Below are positions 43,096 through 54,649 of a stretch of 64,000 nt of DNA, piece by piece (the stretch's first letter is position 1; every line of letters starts with the position of its first letter). Made by a program: the position numbers and the translations under genes. The notes beneath the pieces were generated by a model that searched no databases, was not told the DNA's origin, and worked only from the letters and a program-made list of their open reading frames with translations. The stretch is from Nemophila menziesii (taxonomy: Eukaryota; Streptophyta; Magnoliopsida; Boraginales; Hydrophyllaceae), in the NCBI GenBank assembly GCA_029959085.1, contig JARWIR010000002.1:36791733-36855732 (forward strand), given 5' to 3'.

Positions 43096-44558
43096 TCTAT
43101 CCCTTCTCATTTAGTATAGATTATTTTATTGCTTTGAGTCTTTTCGAGTCGTGGGGACACGACTCATTTTTGAGTTTGGGGTGGGGTTCGTTGCCTCATC
43201 CCAGTTTTTATGTGTTATATGTTTTATTTGCTTTCAATAAAATAATTTTCGGAGTTGCGTTTGACTGTAGAAGATTTTAAATGTCCCTTTAAGCATACTT
43301 TTGATGAATCTATGATAGTAAATAGTGGACTTTAGGGATTAATATAAAACGCACTTACAATTGCATGCAAACATAGGTAATTAATAGGAAAAATTAATGA
43401 ACAATGCAAATGAAGTAAGCTTGTACTCAAGGAATATGTTTGGTGTGTAGAACGTGAAATCCTAATTAGTAGAGAACCCACCTAGATATGAACTAAAGAC
43501 AAGCTATGTACTTAGGAAAATGATAGGGGCAGTTCTTTGTTAGCCATTTGTGCCTTTTTAGCCTTCTATCCCTTGTATTAATTATTATCCGTCTTAGCCC
43601 ACTTTGAGCCTTTAGCCTTTTCTTTGTAGCCACGATATAAGCCATTACCCCTTAGATTATTAGGCATGACCATATGACCCGCACTTGAATCACAATCCTG
43701 AGACATGTCTCGAGCTTGAGTTTGGGGTGGTGGGACCACTTATGGGGAATTTAATGGGTTGGGATCGATGTGTTTTGTATTGTAGCACAATTGCAGATGA
43801 TTTATAATTGTAACCTTTTGCCGGGAATGAAGAAAAATGAAAAAGAAAAAAAAAGAAAAAAAAAAAATTGAAAATCCATACAGTAGGAACCGGGAACCCG
43901 GATTCGTCAAAACCGGGAACCCGGTTTGCTTCTATACAAAAAAAAAAGAAGAAAAAGAGAAAAGAAAAGAAAAAGAAAAATATGAATGAATAAAACATCC
44001 GGCAAAGTGGAATTTTTCTGAAAATCATCTTGTTTATAGTGGGTAGACATGGGACGCTAAATTGTTGCGTATATGGGTGAGTGAGAACATCTTTTTGAGC
44101 GTTAACTCAAGCTCGAGGACACTGTTGATGGTAAGTGAGGAGAGAGCCAAAAGCTCACTTCAAATTTACCAAATATACATCCACACACGTCCTTAAGCCA
44201 ATATTATAACCGTAAAGACCTCGTGATTCCTAAGTGCATAGTGAATTTAGGATTCTGTTGATAGGGAATACACTAGGTGGAACGTTCAAAGCGAGGTAGG
44301 ATTAATGACCACCCTATAGCCATCATACAGAGATGAGTACAAGTGTAACCTTCAAGCATTGCGACTTTAATTTTATGATTGAGATTACTTATGTTTGATG
44401 TTGCATGATTAGTGTATGTGTATATTAGTTTCTAGAGTTTGCTATATGAGATTTATTTTGAGAATTGCGTTAGGGTTTATTTGCTAAGCTTCTACTTGTT
44501 TATACGCTTACTTCTACCCCTTTGTTTTGTTTTACTTTGTCGGGACGACAAAGGTTTG
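43096..44558 (+). other. G2 long 3' untranslated region
   Basis: Matches G1 29447-30921 in inverted orientation. It includes a purine-rich stretch at 43835-43985. Embedded in this are two copies of ACCGGGAACCCGG (43889 and 43912), the same kind of CCGG-centred motif as in the G2 array but absent from G1 here. No coding frame. Confidence 0.6.
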
Positions 44559-44570
44559 AGTTGGGGGTCT

Positions 44571-44616
44571 TGATGTCTCCCTAATTGTTCTTATTTTCGA
44601 CCCTTGGGAGACATCA
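44571..44616 (+). other. LTR-terminal hairpin, G2 3' LTR
   Basis: TGATGTCTCC and GGAGACATCA arms of 10 bp around a 26 base loop, with the outer arm at the LTR terminus. Confidence 0.85.
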
Positions 44617-46187
44617 TTTTTGGTGTTTGTTTAATTGATTTGATAGACTTTTGGACTAAATATGCAATAATATGATTTTCCTCTTTTATTTCTAGCATTT
44701 TTAGTTTATTAAGCTTTTGCGCGTAATATTGGTATTTTTAGTGTAAAGTTTACAGGTTTTAGATGTTAGCTAGGAGAGGAATCCGAGGAGAAAGTCAAAG
44801 ATCGTGAATTAGAGTCAAGACTTGAAGATAAATCTCGAAGATATTATTTTTAGAGCTGAAAATCCATTTTCCAGGCCATAGATTGCTGATTTCGAGGTGC
44901 TTAAGCGATGATCTAGCTGTTGACCTTTGAAGAGAAATCATTCCTTATGGAGTTACGGAACTTTAGCAACTGGAATGAGGTCAATCGGAGTTATAACGCA
45001 TCGGGAAAAGCCGTTTTAGTGAAGGAGTATCAGCAGTTACGGGATTTTGGGCTTAGAAATTGGGTTTGGACATTTAATTAGTGTTTTATTATTAGGTCCA
45101 AGACCTAATCCGTTTTTGAGCTTATAAAAGGAGTTTTTGACCTCATTATTTCTCACCTCTCAATTTGTTCTTCAAATCATCTCATCCTTAGAAGAGAGTG
45201 TCAATACAATTCACATTCTACAAGATTAAACACCAGAGAGAAGCAACAGAAGGAAGAAAGAAGAAGCTACAAGAGCTGGAGTGGGTCTATAGCTCCGTTC
45301 GTAGTCATTCCAATTCCGGAAATTAGGTTCTTTCAATTTTAATTTTGTAATCAAATATGAATTCCATTTCTTTTAATTTAGTTTTTGCATTTAATATGAG
45401 CTAAACTTTACATAGTGCTTGAGAACGCATAATGGGTTAATCCCAATTTGATTTCGTTTTATACATTTGGATTTGGGATTATTATTATTTAAATCAAATT
45501 GGGTAAATTGTATTTTTCTTTAATTTGCACTTTAATTACTATTTTTGACCTGATCAATCAATGATAGGACTTAGTATCTAAGCTATTCCAATTAGTGGCG
45601 ATTGGATCACCTTGACGGGGGGGTTTAGGTACTGAACTAGTTAATGAATGTAGGTTAGAAATTATTTGACTCTGACGAGCTTAATTAAACCTATGGCCTT
45701 TTGGGTAAATTGAATTTAAGCACTTGAGAGTGGACTATAATCACTCTGACGGGGTTTGTAGCATTTGAGAGTTGCTCCTTAGTCCACCCTGACGGGGGTA
45801 AGGAGATTATTGAATCCCGACCAATACAAATTTACCGATTTGTCCCTTAAACAATGTATGAAATGAATGATAGTTAGGAAAACCCTTGCGTCTCTCAAGT
45901 ACTACATCTCATATTGCGTTTTAACTTATTTTACTTGCGTCTTAGCTTTTACTTGCATTTTAATATTTGTCTTCCATCCATTAGTTCTAATAAAAAACCA
46001 AACAAACATTTTACCTTTATTTGTTTTCATAAGTGCATCAATCATTAATAGGTAAGCATTGTGATCAACCATTCCGTCCTTGGAACGAATCTGTTTTATC
46101 AGATATACTACTTGGGACAACCGTACACTTGCGGTTGTGGTTCGATTATCTTTTGCATTTATTTTTAGAACACACAAAGGACCACCA
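44571..46187 (+). repeat. G2 3' LTR
   Basis: 1617 bp from TGATGTCTCC to GGACCACCA. The PPT GAGTTGGGGGTCT directly precedes it (44558-44570). The start hairpin is 44571-44580 with 44607-44616. It contains CTTATAAAAGG (about 45120) as a likely TATA box. It abuts truncated G3 coding sequence at 46188. Confidence 0.9.
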
Positions 46188-46620
46188 CACATGGCTTTTC
46201 CATGAAATACTCCACCTTTTTTGATTGGGAGGTTGAAACCTCCAGGATCTTTAAGCTTCGGTGGTAATCTTTGCTGAACTTGTGCTGATATCCCTTCATT
46301 GAGTGTCACAGATTTGGATCTTGTGAACCTTTCTTTATTGGAGAGTGCCTCCATAAAGAATTGATCATAGTTTTGCCTTCCTTCCATAGCTTCGAGTAAA
46401 GGGACGTTAATTTGTACTTGTTTTAACGCCTCTATACACTTCTATTGCTGCTCCTTTGGATAAGCGGGATAGTGGCAATGTATGTCTCTCTTCAATTCTT
46501 GGTTCCTCAACCACTCTTGGCTTCTTAATCTCACCTTGTTCAACTTCTTCAACCCAATCTTCAACAATTATCTCATCTAAGTTCATCCGACTTATGTTTG
46601 ACTTGTTTGGTAGAACATCT
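46188..46620 (-). pseudogene. G3 protease N-terminal part
   Basis: Minus-strand piece: RQNYDQFFMEALSNKERF, then RLPPKLKDPGGFNLPIKKGG and FHGKAMC, which lead into a gypsy protease active site. The next residues should contain the catalytic Asp but the frame enters the G2 LTR. The more distal part of this region (46390-46620) is readable only with stops. Confidence 0.75.
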
Positions 46621-46625
46621 CCTTT

Positions 46626-46907
46626 TTAGGGAGATGGTAGCGCTTCAGTGATTATCTCACCATGTTCTTTTATCTTTTGAGCTTGAAGACTAATAGTCTT
46701 AACCTTGTTGTCAACGTATTGGTTCTTCTTCATGTTAGATGTTGTATCTTGGGTCAATTGCAAAATTTGACTTTGCATTTGTTCTATGATTGTAGTGAGC
46801 CGTATCACATTCTTCTCTAAAAGTTGATTATGTTGTTTCAGATCTTGATACTGTTGTTGCAGGCTTTGCACTACTGATGCATCGATCTTTGATTCAAGTC
46901 TGATCAT
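46626..46907 (-). pseudogene. G3 Gag C-terminal coiled-coil segment
   Basis: A 93-residue minus-strand frame, Gln-rich and heptad-like (VVQSLQQQYQDLKQHNQLLE and IEQMQSQILQLTQD). It stands between the Retrotrans_gag part and protease, where G1 has its low-complexity tail. A stop near 46965 separates it from gag. Confidence 0.6.
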
Positions 46908-46967
46908 ATTATCCTTCGAGAAGTTGATGAGTTGACTAATAGTCTCTTTTAACTCAGTGATTTCTTC

Positions 46968-47816
46968 TTAAGGACGTGATTGAGCTTGACTTATATTATG
47001 CACATTGCAGCTCGGTGGTTGATTAGCTTGATTTTCATAGGCTTGTTCTTGCAGGTATAACTGTTGAGGTGGCTTTGGGATGCTTTCCTTAACGGTTATA
47101 GCGAGTTGTTGTATTTGTTCTTGCAAGCTTGAAATCCTCGCTTCTTCTTCTTCGTTAGTGGTAGGAGTTTGTTCTTGTGGCCAACTCATGTTGTTCTTAA
47201 TGATTGTTTCCATACCACTATTTTCTTCTTTTGGATACATAGAGACAAAATTACCACGACCCATATTATCTGCTCTCGGCCTTGACTCTCTATCGAGTCC
47301 ATTATAGAACATGGATAATAGTAATTGTGGCGTGTATCCATGTAGTGGACATCTTTCCAACATCTTTTGAAAACTCGTCGATGCTTCACCAACACTCTCT
47401 CCGGCTTCTTGTAAGAAATTCATAGGCTCCAATAGTTCCTTACCTCGCATACTTGTAGGATAAAATTTATCAAGGAATTTTTCTTGAAACTTGTCCCAAT
47501 TTGTTATTAGCTCGGGAGGTTGATCATCTAACCAATCGCTTGCTTTCCCAGTCAAGAAAAATTGAAACATTATATAATACATTTGTTCTTGCGTAACACC
47601 TTCATTACTGTAGGCATCACAAAATTGCATGAATTTCTGAATAGATCTAACTGGATCTTGATTAGTGTCACCATTAAATTTCCCATAGCTCGCGAATTGA
47701 TTTATTAAATCAGGATCAGGCTTGAATCTAACGGCTTGGATGGTTGGGACGCAAATCCCAATGCGTTGAACTCGAAATTGACTAGGAGACCCTAGCACTA
47801 ACCGTTGATTATCCAT
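46968..47816 (-). pseudogene. G3 Gag (Retrotrans_gag domain)
   Basis: A 282-residue frame starting MDNQRLVLGSPSQFRVQR, close to the PBS as expected. Retrotrans_gag motifs: FLTGKASDWLDDQPPELITN, FLDKFYPTSMRGKELL and FQKMLERCPLHGYTPQLLL. It is shorter than G1 Gag at the N-terminus. The frame is open through the domain but stops before the expected zinc-knuckle and linker. Confidence 0.8.
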
Positions 47817-47919
47817 CTGAAACCTGAAACAGACTAAAACAAAAAGAAAGCGTCAAACTGAAAACAAATAAAAACTTCTACACTAAATAAACACAAAATA
47901 GATTTAACTTGAAGATAAA

Positions 47920-47937
47920 TCCCCGGAAGCGGCGCCA
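47920..47937 (-). other. G3 primer binding site (tRNA-Asp type)
   Basis: On the minus strand TGGCGCCGCTTCCGGGGA; one base differs from G1 and G2. Confidence 0.8.
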
Positions 47938-47943
47938 AAAACT

Positions 47944-49427
47944 TGGTGGGGGCAAAGGTGTGATAAAATAATAGATAAATAAAGATAATACTAAAGAGCA
48001 CACACCCTTGAGAACCACGGAACTCACTGCAAGTATCACAGATCGTTTGCAAGTTTTAATGATAAGTTAAATTCGTTCGCAGGAATTTAATCCGTTAGAT
48101 CTATTTATATTTAACAAGCGTAGATGAATTTATATGTTTAGAATAAAATATAATAATATGAATAATTATCTGTTATGAAATAATCAAATACTAATGCAGA
48201 TAAATAAATATGAATGTAAGTCTAATAGATTAGGGTCACTAATATTAGTCTATTTTACTAACTTGTTATTCTAACCTGTCACAAATTAAGCATTATATAT
48301 TAACCAGGATTCTAAATTCTACCTAGCCTCTATTAGGCTTAGGAGCAAATTCTCCACTACTAAGGATTCCTGAGTCATGATTGGTGATTAAATCAAACCT
48401 TTATGGCTATCTAGTTAGGCAAAGGATCAAAACTAGACGATTATGTGGTGTTGTCAATAACTAAGAATAATCCTAAGATTGGCCAAATCTAGGGTTGTAA
48501 CAATAAGTCAAAACACATAATAACAATATACGCCAAGCTCAATCAATTAAAATAACAAATATTATTATGGAATTAAAGACAAAATAATAACCCAACAATT
48601 AAAAGTAAAACTTACAAAATAAAAGCTTAGATATATGGTTGAGCATAGATCTATAGCTAATTACCCTAAATATATAGAAGGTTAGATGTAGAAGAGGAGT
48701 TTGTCACTCTCCAACTTCTTGCTTCTTGTCTTCCTCTATAGGTCAGCTTGTTTCTTGGATGAATAGCTTGATACGAAGGATGAATAATAAATTAAAGACT
48801 AAGCTAATATTTAGAACTGAGCAATGACATGTTTACAATGGTATAAGGGTTTATTTATAGGTGTTTAGGAACCCTAATTCGTTTTCTTGAAGGAGAAGGT
48901 AAGTAGTGGACTCCAAGCCCAACTCAAATTCGTAACCCTTAAACATGGAATCCGGCCCATTTTTGTTTTTGTCCTAGCAGCTTCCAGTACTCATCCGTTT
49001 GACGCGTATGAGTAGTCGGAATTCATCGCCTCAGAAAGATCTTCAACCTTGTTCTTGACCGTTTCTCTAAATTCCACACCGATTTTGAGATATAAGCTAG
49101 TTTGTGGTCGTAGGTGCAGAAATTCAGATTTAAGGCAGCTTTTCCATATTTTTAGCTTTTCTTTTATTATCTCCAATTACCATGATTATCTCTTTCCATA
49201 TCTCTTAGTCTTTGACTTGGAATCTAATTAATCTCCATAATTATCTTTAAAGCTTCACACTAAATAAATCATTAAACCCAATATGCTCTAAACACAATAA
49301 TTTACTAAATCAAGATTCAAAATAGGAAAGTGTAGTAATTCTCAATGAAATCAATTAGAAAGACTTCTAAATCACTAAAAATGATGTCTCATCTTAACAT
49401 AAATCTATCACAAATGAGGAGACATCA
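47944..49427 (-). repeat. G3 5' LTR
   Basis: 1484 bp from TGGTGGGGGC to GAGACATCA. It is related to 13541-15037 and more distantly to the G1/G2 LTRs. The start hairpin is 49382-49390 with 49419-49427 (9 bp arms). Right flank ATAGA. Confidence 0.85.
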
Positions 49428-50898
49428 ATAGAAAAAATTCTACAACCATCATTTATTACGACAACTCGTAGGTGGTTGAAAGGTCATTGAATATCCACTA
49501 AATTATCTACCTACCACATCACTATCACCTATCCCGTCAACATTAATATCCTTACTAAATCGAAAAATGTACACAAATTACATAACCACCACACCACTAC
49601 TAATATATACAATTTTAATTCAAAAATTAAACTAATTGGTTTAATCCGGTCTGATTAAAACCCGAGTATGTAAAATAAACTCTAAAATATGGAAATTTCA
49701 TTAACCACCCACTAAATTATCTACCTACCATATTACAATCACCTATCCCTTCAAAATTGATATACTTACTTACTAAAAACAAAACAAAAAATTCGTCAAC
49801 ACCGCAACCGATATATACAATTTTAATTCAAAATAAAACCTAGTAGGTTTAATCCGATCCGATTAGAACCTAATTACGTAAAATAAACTCCAACATAAAC
49901 AAAAAATACACTACATCCTTCTATTTCAAAACCCTAACAGCTTGCCACGTGTCCATTTTAAAAATCATAAGCAAACGACAAAACAAAAAAACCAAATACA
50001 ATGGAACAAAAAAATACACATAACCTATATATTTTCAGAACAAAAACATACACTAACTCTTTAATTAAAAAATGGCCAATCCACTTGCTTCGATGTGACA
50101 TATTAATATAATACGGTTTAATGACAGCCTGACACGTGTAATTTAATTTTTTTATTTTTTCTTAACACCGTTGACTTTTGGGAACGAAAATTAAGCCGAG
50201 CGTGTTTTTTGGAACAAAAATTTGCACTACATCCGCAAGTTTTGAATAGTGTCGGAACGAAAACTATAATAAAATAATAATATAGTTACTATTTAGCCAA
50301 ATAAACAAATAATAAATAAACTATTCATTGATTTGACCATACATAATCATTACATGTAGAGGGTTATAACAGTTTTTTTGCAAACTAATTAAATTATATT
50401 ATAAAATGGACGAACCACAATCGGCCACGTCACAATCCGCGCACCTCGTGTCATCGCCTCCTTCCTGCGTACCTACATGATATGTATTTAGGAAACTTCC
50501 AAGATCTTAACCACTAATCAATTTTGGTGCCAGCGCAATGTCAACAAAAGGTATAAATGTGTAAATAAAGTGACTATTATCATTGACTCGTCAAACGCTC
50601 ATGCTCATGTGAAACGATCTCCATTAGATTTTACTATAATTTTGGCACAAGATCCAATTTAGTTTCTATACAGATCCTTAATGTTTCCTTCTTCGAAACC
50701 CCCACTCTACTCATAGATCGCAATCTTTCTATTTCGATTTTGAAATGCAGTTTGCGTATTAATTAAGCACAATCTTTATATAGTTCGCGGAAATCTCATA
50801 TAAGATCTCCAGCTTTGTAGCAAGATTTTCTTCAATAACAGGTACAACTTAAATTAAAACCCCACACTCCCATTTTTGAACCAATATTTCCCAATTCT
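49428..50898. other. AT-rich interval with a 214 bp tandem duplication
   Basis: Holds two direct units at about 49495-49690 and 49709-49895 (both start CCACTAAATTATCTACCTACC; both contain GGTTTAATCCG...TGATTA and GTAAAATAAACTC). The right part (50400-50898) is the upstream region of the F-box relic. It has TATAAATG near 50551 as a possible TATA box. No gene seen. Confidence 0.5.
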
Positions 50899-51557
50899 GT
50901 GCCAGCCATGACGAAGCAGAGATATAAGAAGATTAAATACAGAATTGCCGAAAAATCAGACTTAATCAGTCGATTGCCTGATATCATTTTAAGCCATATC
51001 CTTTCATTTCTAGACACAAAATCTGCAAGTGCAACGTGTCTACTTTCCAAGCGGTGGTATCATGTATTAGCTAATGTTCAGGTACTCGATTTTAAGTATA
51101 ATGAAGGCACATCAACCTTAAGGTAGAATTTACCCTTTCCGCCTTTACCCTTAGATCCTCTATATAGATTCACTAGATGGTTAGAAACGTGTTATCAAAA
51201 AGGGAAAACACCCCTCTAACAAAGTTTGACCTCTCCGTGACGAGAGATGTGGACCCAAATTTTCTACAGGATTGCATTGTCTATGCTTTGAATCACAATG
51301 TCAAACATTTAAAAACTTGTGCATTATGCGCTCCATTACAGTTGCCAGGTGTATTTTTTGCTTGCAAGTCATTAATTTCACTAAAGCTAAGTAATGTGGT
51401 ATGCAATAGTATTAAACTCCCAACTTCATTTCCTCCGAATTTGAAGGTCCTTAGACTTAGTAGGTTTATATTAACAAACAAGAACAAGGGTTTTTTCTCT
51501 GGGTGTAGCAATCTCGAGACTTTACACTACTTACATTCTGGTTGTTTACCGACGTAA
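50899..51557 (+). pseudogene. F-box/LRR (FBD-type) protein, broken
   Basis: Plant F-box protein remnant; intact relatives recruit targets to SCF ubiquitin ligases. The N-terminal F-box is clear: DLISRLPDIILSHILSFLDT, then TCLLSKRWYHVLANVQVLDF. A TAG at 51124-51126 ends the first frame. Reading goes on in the same frame (RFTRWLETCYQKGK), then a shift near 51215 leads to frame 51177-51557. There LRR-like segments are readable: LQDCIVYALNHNVKHLKTC, CKSLISLKLSNVVC and NLKVLRLSRFIL. It ends after about 210 residues, roughly half the usual length, next to a gypsy gag fragment. The start could be 50899 or the second ATG at 50908. Confidence 0.8.
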
Positions 51558-51559
51558 TA

Positions 51560-51955
51560 TATGTAGTAAATTAATCAAGAATCCACCTTCACGTAATAGA
51601 TCTAACTCCTTCCTTGAACTTCCATCAAGGATTTTATAGAACATGACAGTTGTTGATCTTCTAAGTAGCCATGATCTGGAACTCGCCTTAAACATAATTG
51701 AAATCTTGTCCAACATTCCCCTACTAACTCATATTGCTCTTGACGAAATGTTGTCAGTTCTAGCTGCGCATTTAACCTCATATTTCTCAGATAATATCGA
51801 TCAAAAAATATTGTTTGTATCATATCATGTAGTGATTTGATCTCGTAGTTGTTGATCAAACCACTTACTCGCTGCATCTATGAGGAAAAACGGAAACATC
51901 GTGAGATACATATGTTATCGTGTCACACCTTGCATGATGTACGAATCTAAATCAG
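51560..51955 (-). pseudogene. Gypsy gag fragment (G1-related)
   Basis: Minus-strand Retrotrans_gag relic. Frame 51602-51877 has DRYYLRNMRLNAQLELTTFR and WTRFQLCLRRVPDHGYLEDQ, close to G1 Gag (DRYYPSNMRLDAEL, CLRRVPNHGF). Upstream bases to about 51955 give DSYIMQGV and MYLTMFPFFLIDAASKWFD with stops. No LTR or PBS adjoins. It cuts off the F-box gene. Confidence 0.8.
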
Positions 51956-53296
51956 TTTAACATATAGAAATCCAAAAAAGTACCGAAACCGAATGGTTAT
52001 AAGACTTAAAAACCGAAACCGAAACCGATAAAAAGAATAAAAACTGAAAAAATACCCGGACCAAACCATTTTACTCAAATTTCTTTGAATTCAATTTAAA
52101 AATGTAATTATTAAAATTTTATATTATTAAAATTTGAACTATAGATAATTCATATCATAAATGAATTTACTAATTTATACCTTTCTTTCTTTTTTGGTCT
52201 GAATACATTAACTTAAATAGTATTTTTTTTATTTTTCATAAACTTATACCACATATGAAGGAAACTTTCCATTGTATTTTTATTTCTAGCTATTGCACCT
52301 ACATTATTTTTCTAGTCAACGATTAAGAAAAGAAAAAAATCTGTTTGTCAACATTACAGTAGTTCCGAAAAAAACACTACATTAGAAAATATTGAAAATA
52401 GTAAATCTGTTTTTCAACATTAAAGTAGTTTTAAAAAAGCACTATATTATTCTTTTTATATATGTAATTTAAGATAAACTGTTTTTCGGTTTTCACTTTT
52501 ATTTTATACCTAAACCACAACCTAATAGTCTTATACACGATTACAGTTTGTAAAATCATAACCTAATAATTTACACACGGTCACATATTCGGTTTGTAAT
52601 CGATTCGTTTATCCGTCGGTTTTTGTTTTAAATCCGAACGGTTGCAATCCCTAACTGAAAAGGCAAATTAATAGGCAACCAACAAAATATTCTTTATATA
52701 CTAACTCACTAAATGCTTAATAATTACTATCATATATCGAAATAAGAAAAAAATTATAATTGTTGTGAATCAAAAGAAAGAATTAGGAAAAAATAATGAG
52801 AACAAGATAATGTGAATATCACAAATATTTTGAAATAAAGGGAAAGTCGTTAATCCATTGCGAATCAAAAAAATCAGCCGCATACCACTAGTAAGAAATG
52901 ATGGTAAATTTTATTTTCTTGTTTATCGAAAATTACTTCTCCAAAAATATTGATGCGGTTGTAATTGTATAGTCGCAAACTCTAGCTCTGTTTTTGTCAT
53001 ATCACCTAATTTAATAAATACATAACATTAAAACCCCTACTAATGACAGTGGATAAAAAATAAGAGTAAATTAAACTCACATTGTCATACAAACTATTGA
53101 GATACTTATATTCTTCAATATATTCTTCTCTTCCTAGGAGGAAGCGTCGCGTCCATTTCTCTCTTTTCACGAGAAAAAATATCCCCCAAAAGTAGAGCTC
53201 CTTGTTCGATCCTAGGTGAAAATTTAGTCCAAAAGTAATTAAGGTGAAATTTTAGAAGCTTATGATATAACAATATAAGAGATGAGAGGGCTCATT
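51956..53296. other. AT-rich interval, possible decayed DNA transposon at 51975-52660
   Basis: 51975-52045 has repeated AAACCGAAACCGAAACCG. 52575-52660 carries the mirrored type (CGGTTTGTAATCG, GTCGGTTTTTG) and ends GGTTGCAATCCCTAACTG, like a hAT-type terminus. No matching left end or target duplication is certain. The rest (52660-53296) shows no gene. Confidence 0.35.
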
Positions 53297-54649
53297 CTAA
53301 CAATCCTCACACAAGAGAGTAGATGGATTTAATATAAGTTTGACACCGTCTTGCAAGCATGTTCCCATTATCAACTTCCCTCTTGCTAAATCCTCCAACG
53401 AGGAGAAGCAGGAGTTATCACTGCGACATAGAGTAGATAAAAGACATTTCATTATATAAACAATAATGATTTAATATGGATCGAATACATATTAATATTG
53501 ATAGATAGTTACCTCTTAATATGATCATAGAAGAAGTATACTCCAATCTGATCTACATGTGGGCAAATTCCTTGGTTCTTGTAGTAATTTTGGCGTGAAA
53601 TCAGTTCAAACTCCGACACTTTAGGCATTTTCTTTACTAAACAATATATCTTCTTCCGAGTTATGCACGGAGTTTGAGCATTTATACCATCAAATAGTCC
53701 TTCGTGGTTGGGACTATTGAGGACCTTGAAACTTCCCCTAGATAATATAAGTAAATAACTAATGAATACAAATATTTACTGTACAAATTACATTTCCATA
53801 CATGTTAATAGCTTTTATAGACAAATCATAATGGGTTTTTAATTTTTCTTAACACAAATACTGAAAACTAAATTATAGGCAAAAAAACATGTTTATTACC
53901 TCCATGAATAATTTATAGCAGGACTATGTAAATATCGGAAAAATTCATATTGATCATCAAATTTGCCTACATAAAACCCAAAATCAAAGAGTTTTCCATA
54001 TACTAGTCACAGGAAACCAAAATAAGCAAAAGGAAACGGGTCTAATAAGTAAATAATATAGAATTAAATGGACTTAAAACATGATGAGATGATGTAAGAT
54101 GTGGTTGAGGTTCTATTTCCTTTTCTAACATTGTTTCAGTTGTTTTTACCTCTCCCATAGTTTTGAGGTCATTCTCTGACTATTCCACTTGAACATGTTT
54201 CTTCTCTAGAGTTGGTTGAACATCTGATTTCCCTTTATATATAAACCAACATCGACAAATTTTATATGAAACAATACCAAGGTGAATTTATAGTTTTTGG
54301 AAAGAGCATATAATTAGATGCTAGTCAATAAATATATAATTACTTACTCTTATACTTCATTTGAACACATGTTTTACACATCTATTTTTCAGGAGCCGCC
54401 CAACAAAAGACGTCCATCCAATAGCTATGATAATGGAAAAAAATACTACTTTAACATATTATACAAGATTAAAGAAATATTATATAGTTCAAAATTGTTT
54501 CTCATCATTTCTCAAAACCATAAATCATTGATAACTTCCTATAGTAGAAGAAAAAGTAGGGATTAAGAATCATACAGATGTTCTTGAAGAATTTTACATT
54601 CATAGCATAAAGAAATTTCGCCAATGCCAGTTTCTTTACAAACATCACA
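53297..54649 (-). pseudogene. AIPP2-like PHD-finger protein, multi-exon gene or relic
   Basis: Minus-strand exons. 54563-54649 reads ICDVCKETGIGEISLCYECK and LQEH, half of a PHD finger. 53899-53966 reads FDDQYEFFRYLHSPAINYSW. 53513-53737 continues RGSFKVLNSPNHEGLFDGIN, PCITRKKIYCLVKKMP and IGVYFFYDH. 53297-53420 reads SCFSSLEDLARGKLIMGTCL and stops at TAG 53297-53299. The last three join with GT-AG sites and matching phases, giving YSWRGSFKV across one junction and DHIKSDNSC across the next. This WxGxFKV...FDGIxAxxP...MP...YFF pattern is the C-terminal domain of plant AIPP2-like proteins, which read chromatin in gene silencing. A linker at about 54080-54225 contains a TAG and does not phase cleanly, and the 5' exons are not identified, so it may be a pseudogene. 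Confidence 0.6.

Larger units (their letters stand above)
40147..46187 (+). mobile_element. G2: non-autonomous Athila-type element with its own small ORF
   Basis: Plus-strand element: truncated 5' LTR (40147-41135), tRNA-Asp PBS (41142-41159), one small ORF, a stretch homologous to the G1 region after integrase, a palindromic array, a deleted downstream ORF, a long 3' region, PPT and 3' LTR (44571-46187). Gag, protease, RT, RNase H and integrase are absent. Its LTRs are nearly identical to each other (1 difference in about 130 bases compared near 40200/45250), so it moved recently, presumably with proteins from an autonomous relative. Confidence 0.85.
46188..49427 (-). mobile_element. G3: truncated Athila-type element (gag, protease start, 5' LTR)
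   Basis: Minus-strand element with a complete 5' LTR (47944-49427), tRNA-Asp PBS (47920-47937), gag (46968-47816), a coiled-coil segment (46626-46907) and the beginning of protease (46188-46387). It ends within the protease at the G2 LTR, just before the catalytic Asp. RT, RNase H, integrase and 3' LTR are missing; the left flank of G1 (27516-27870) does not supply them. Confidence 0.8.

Noticed and set aside
27866..46192. Target-site duplication around a G1-G2 composite
   Set aside because: Left flank GTTAC and right flank CACAT do not match; G1 and G2 are therefore not treated as one inserted unit.
50899..51557. Intact F-box gene with an intron removing the stop
   Set aside because: Reading across 51080-51200 is coding-like in the same frame on both sides of the TAG, and no good GT-AG pair removes both the TAG and the later shift.
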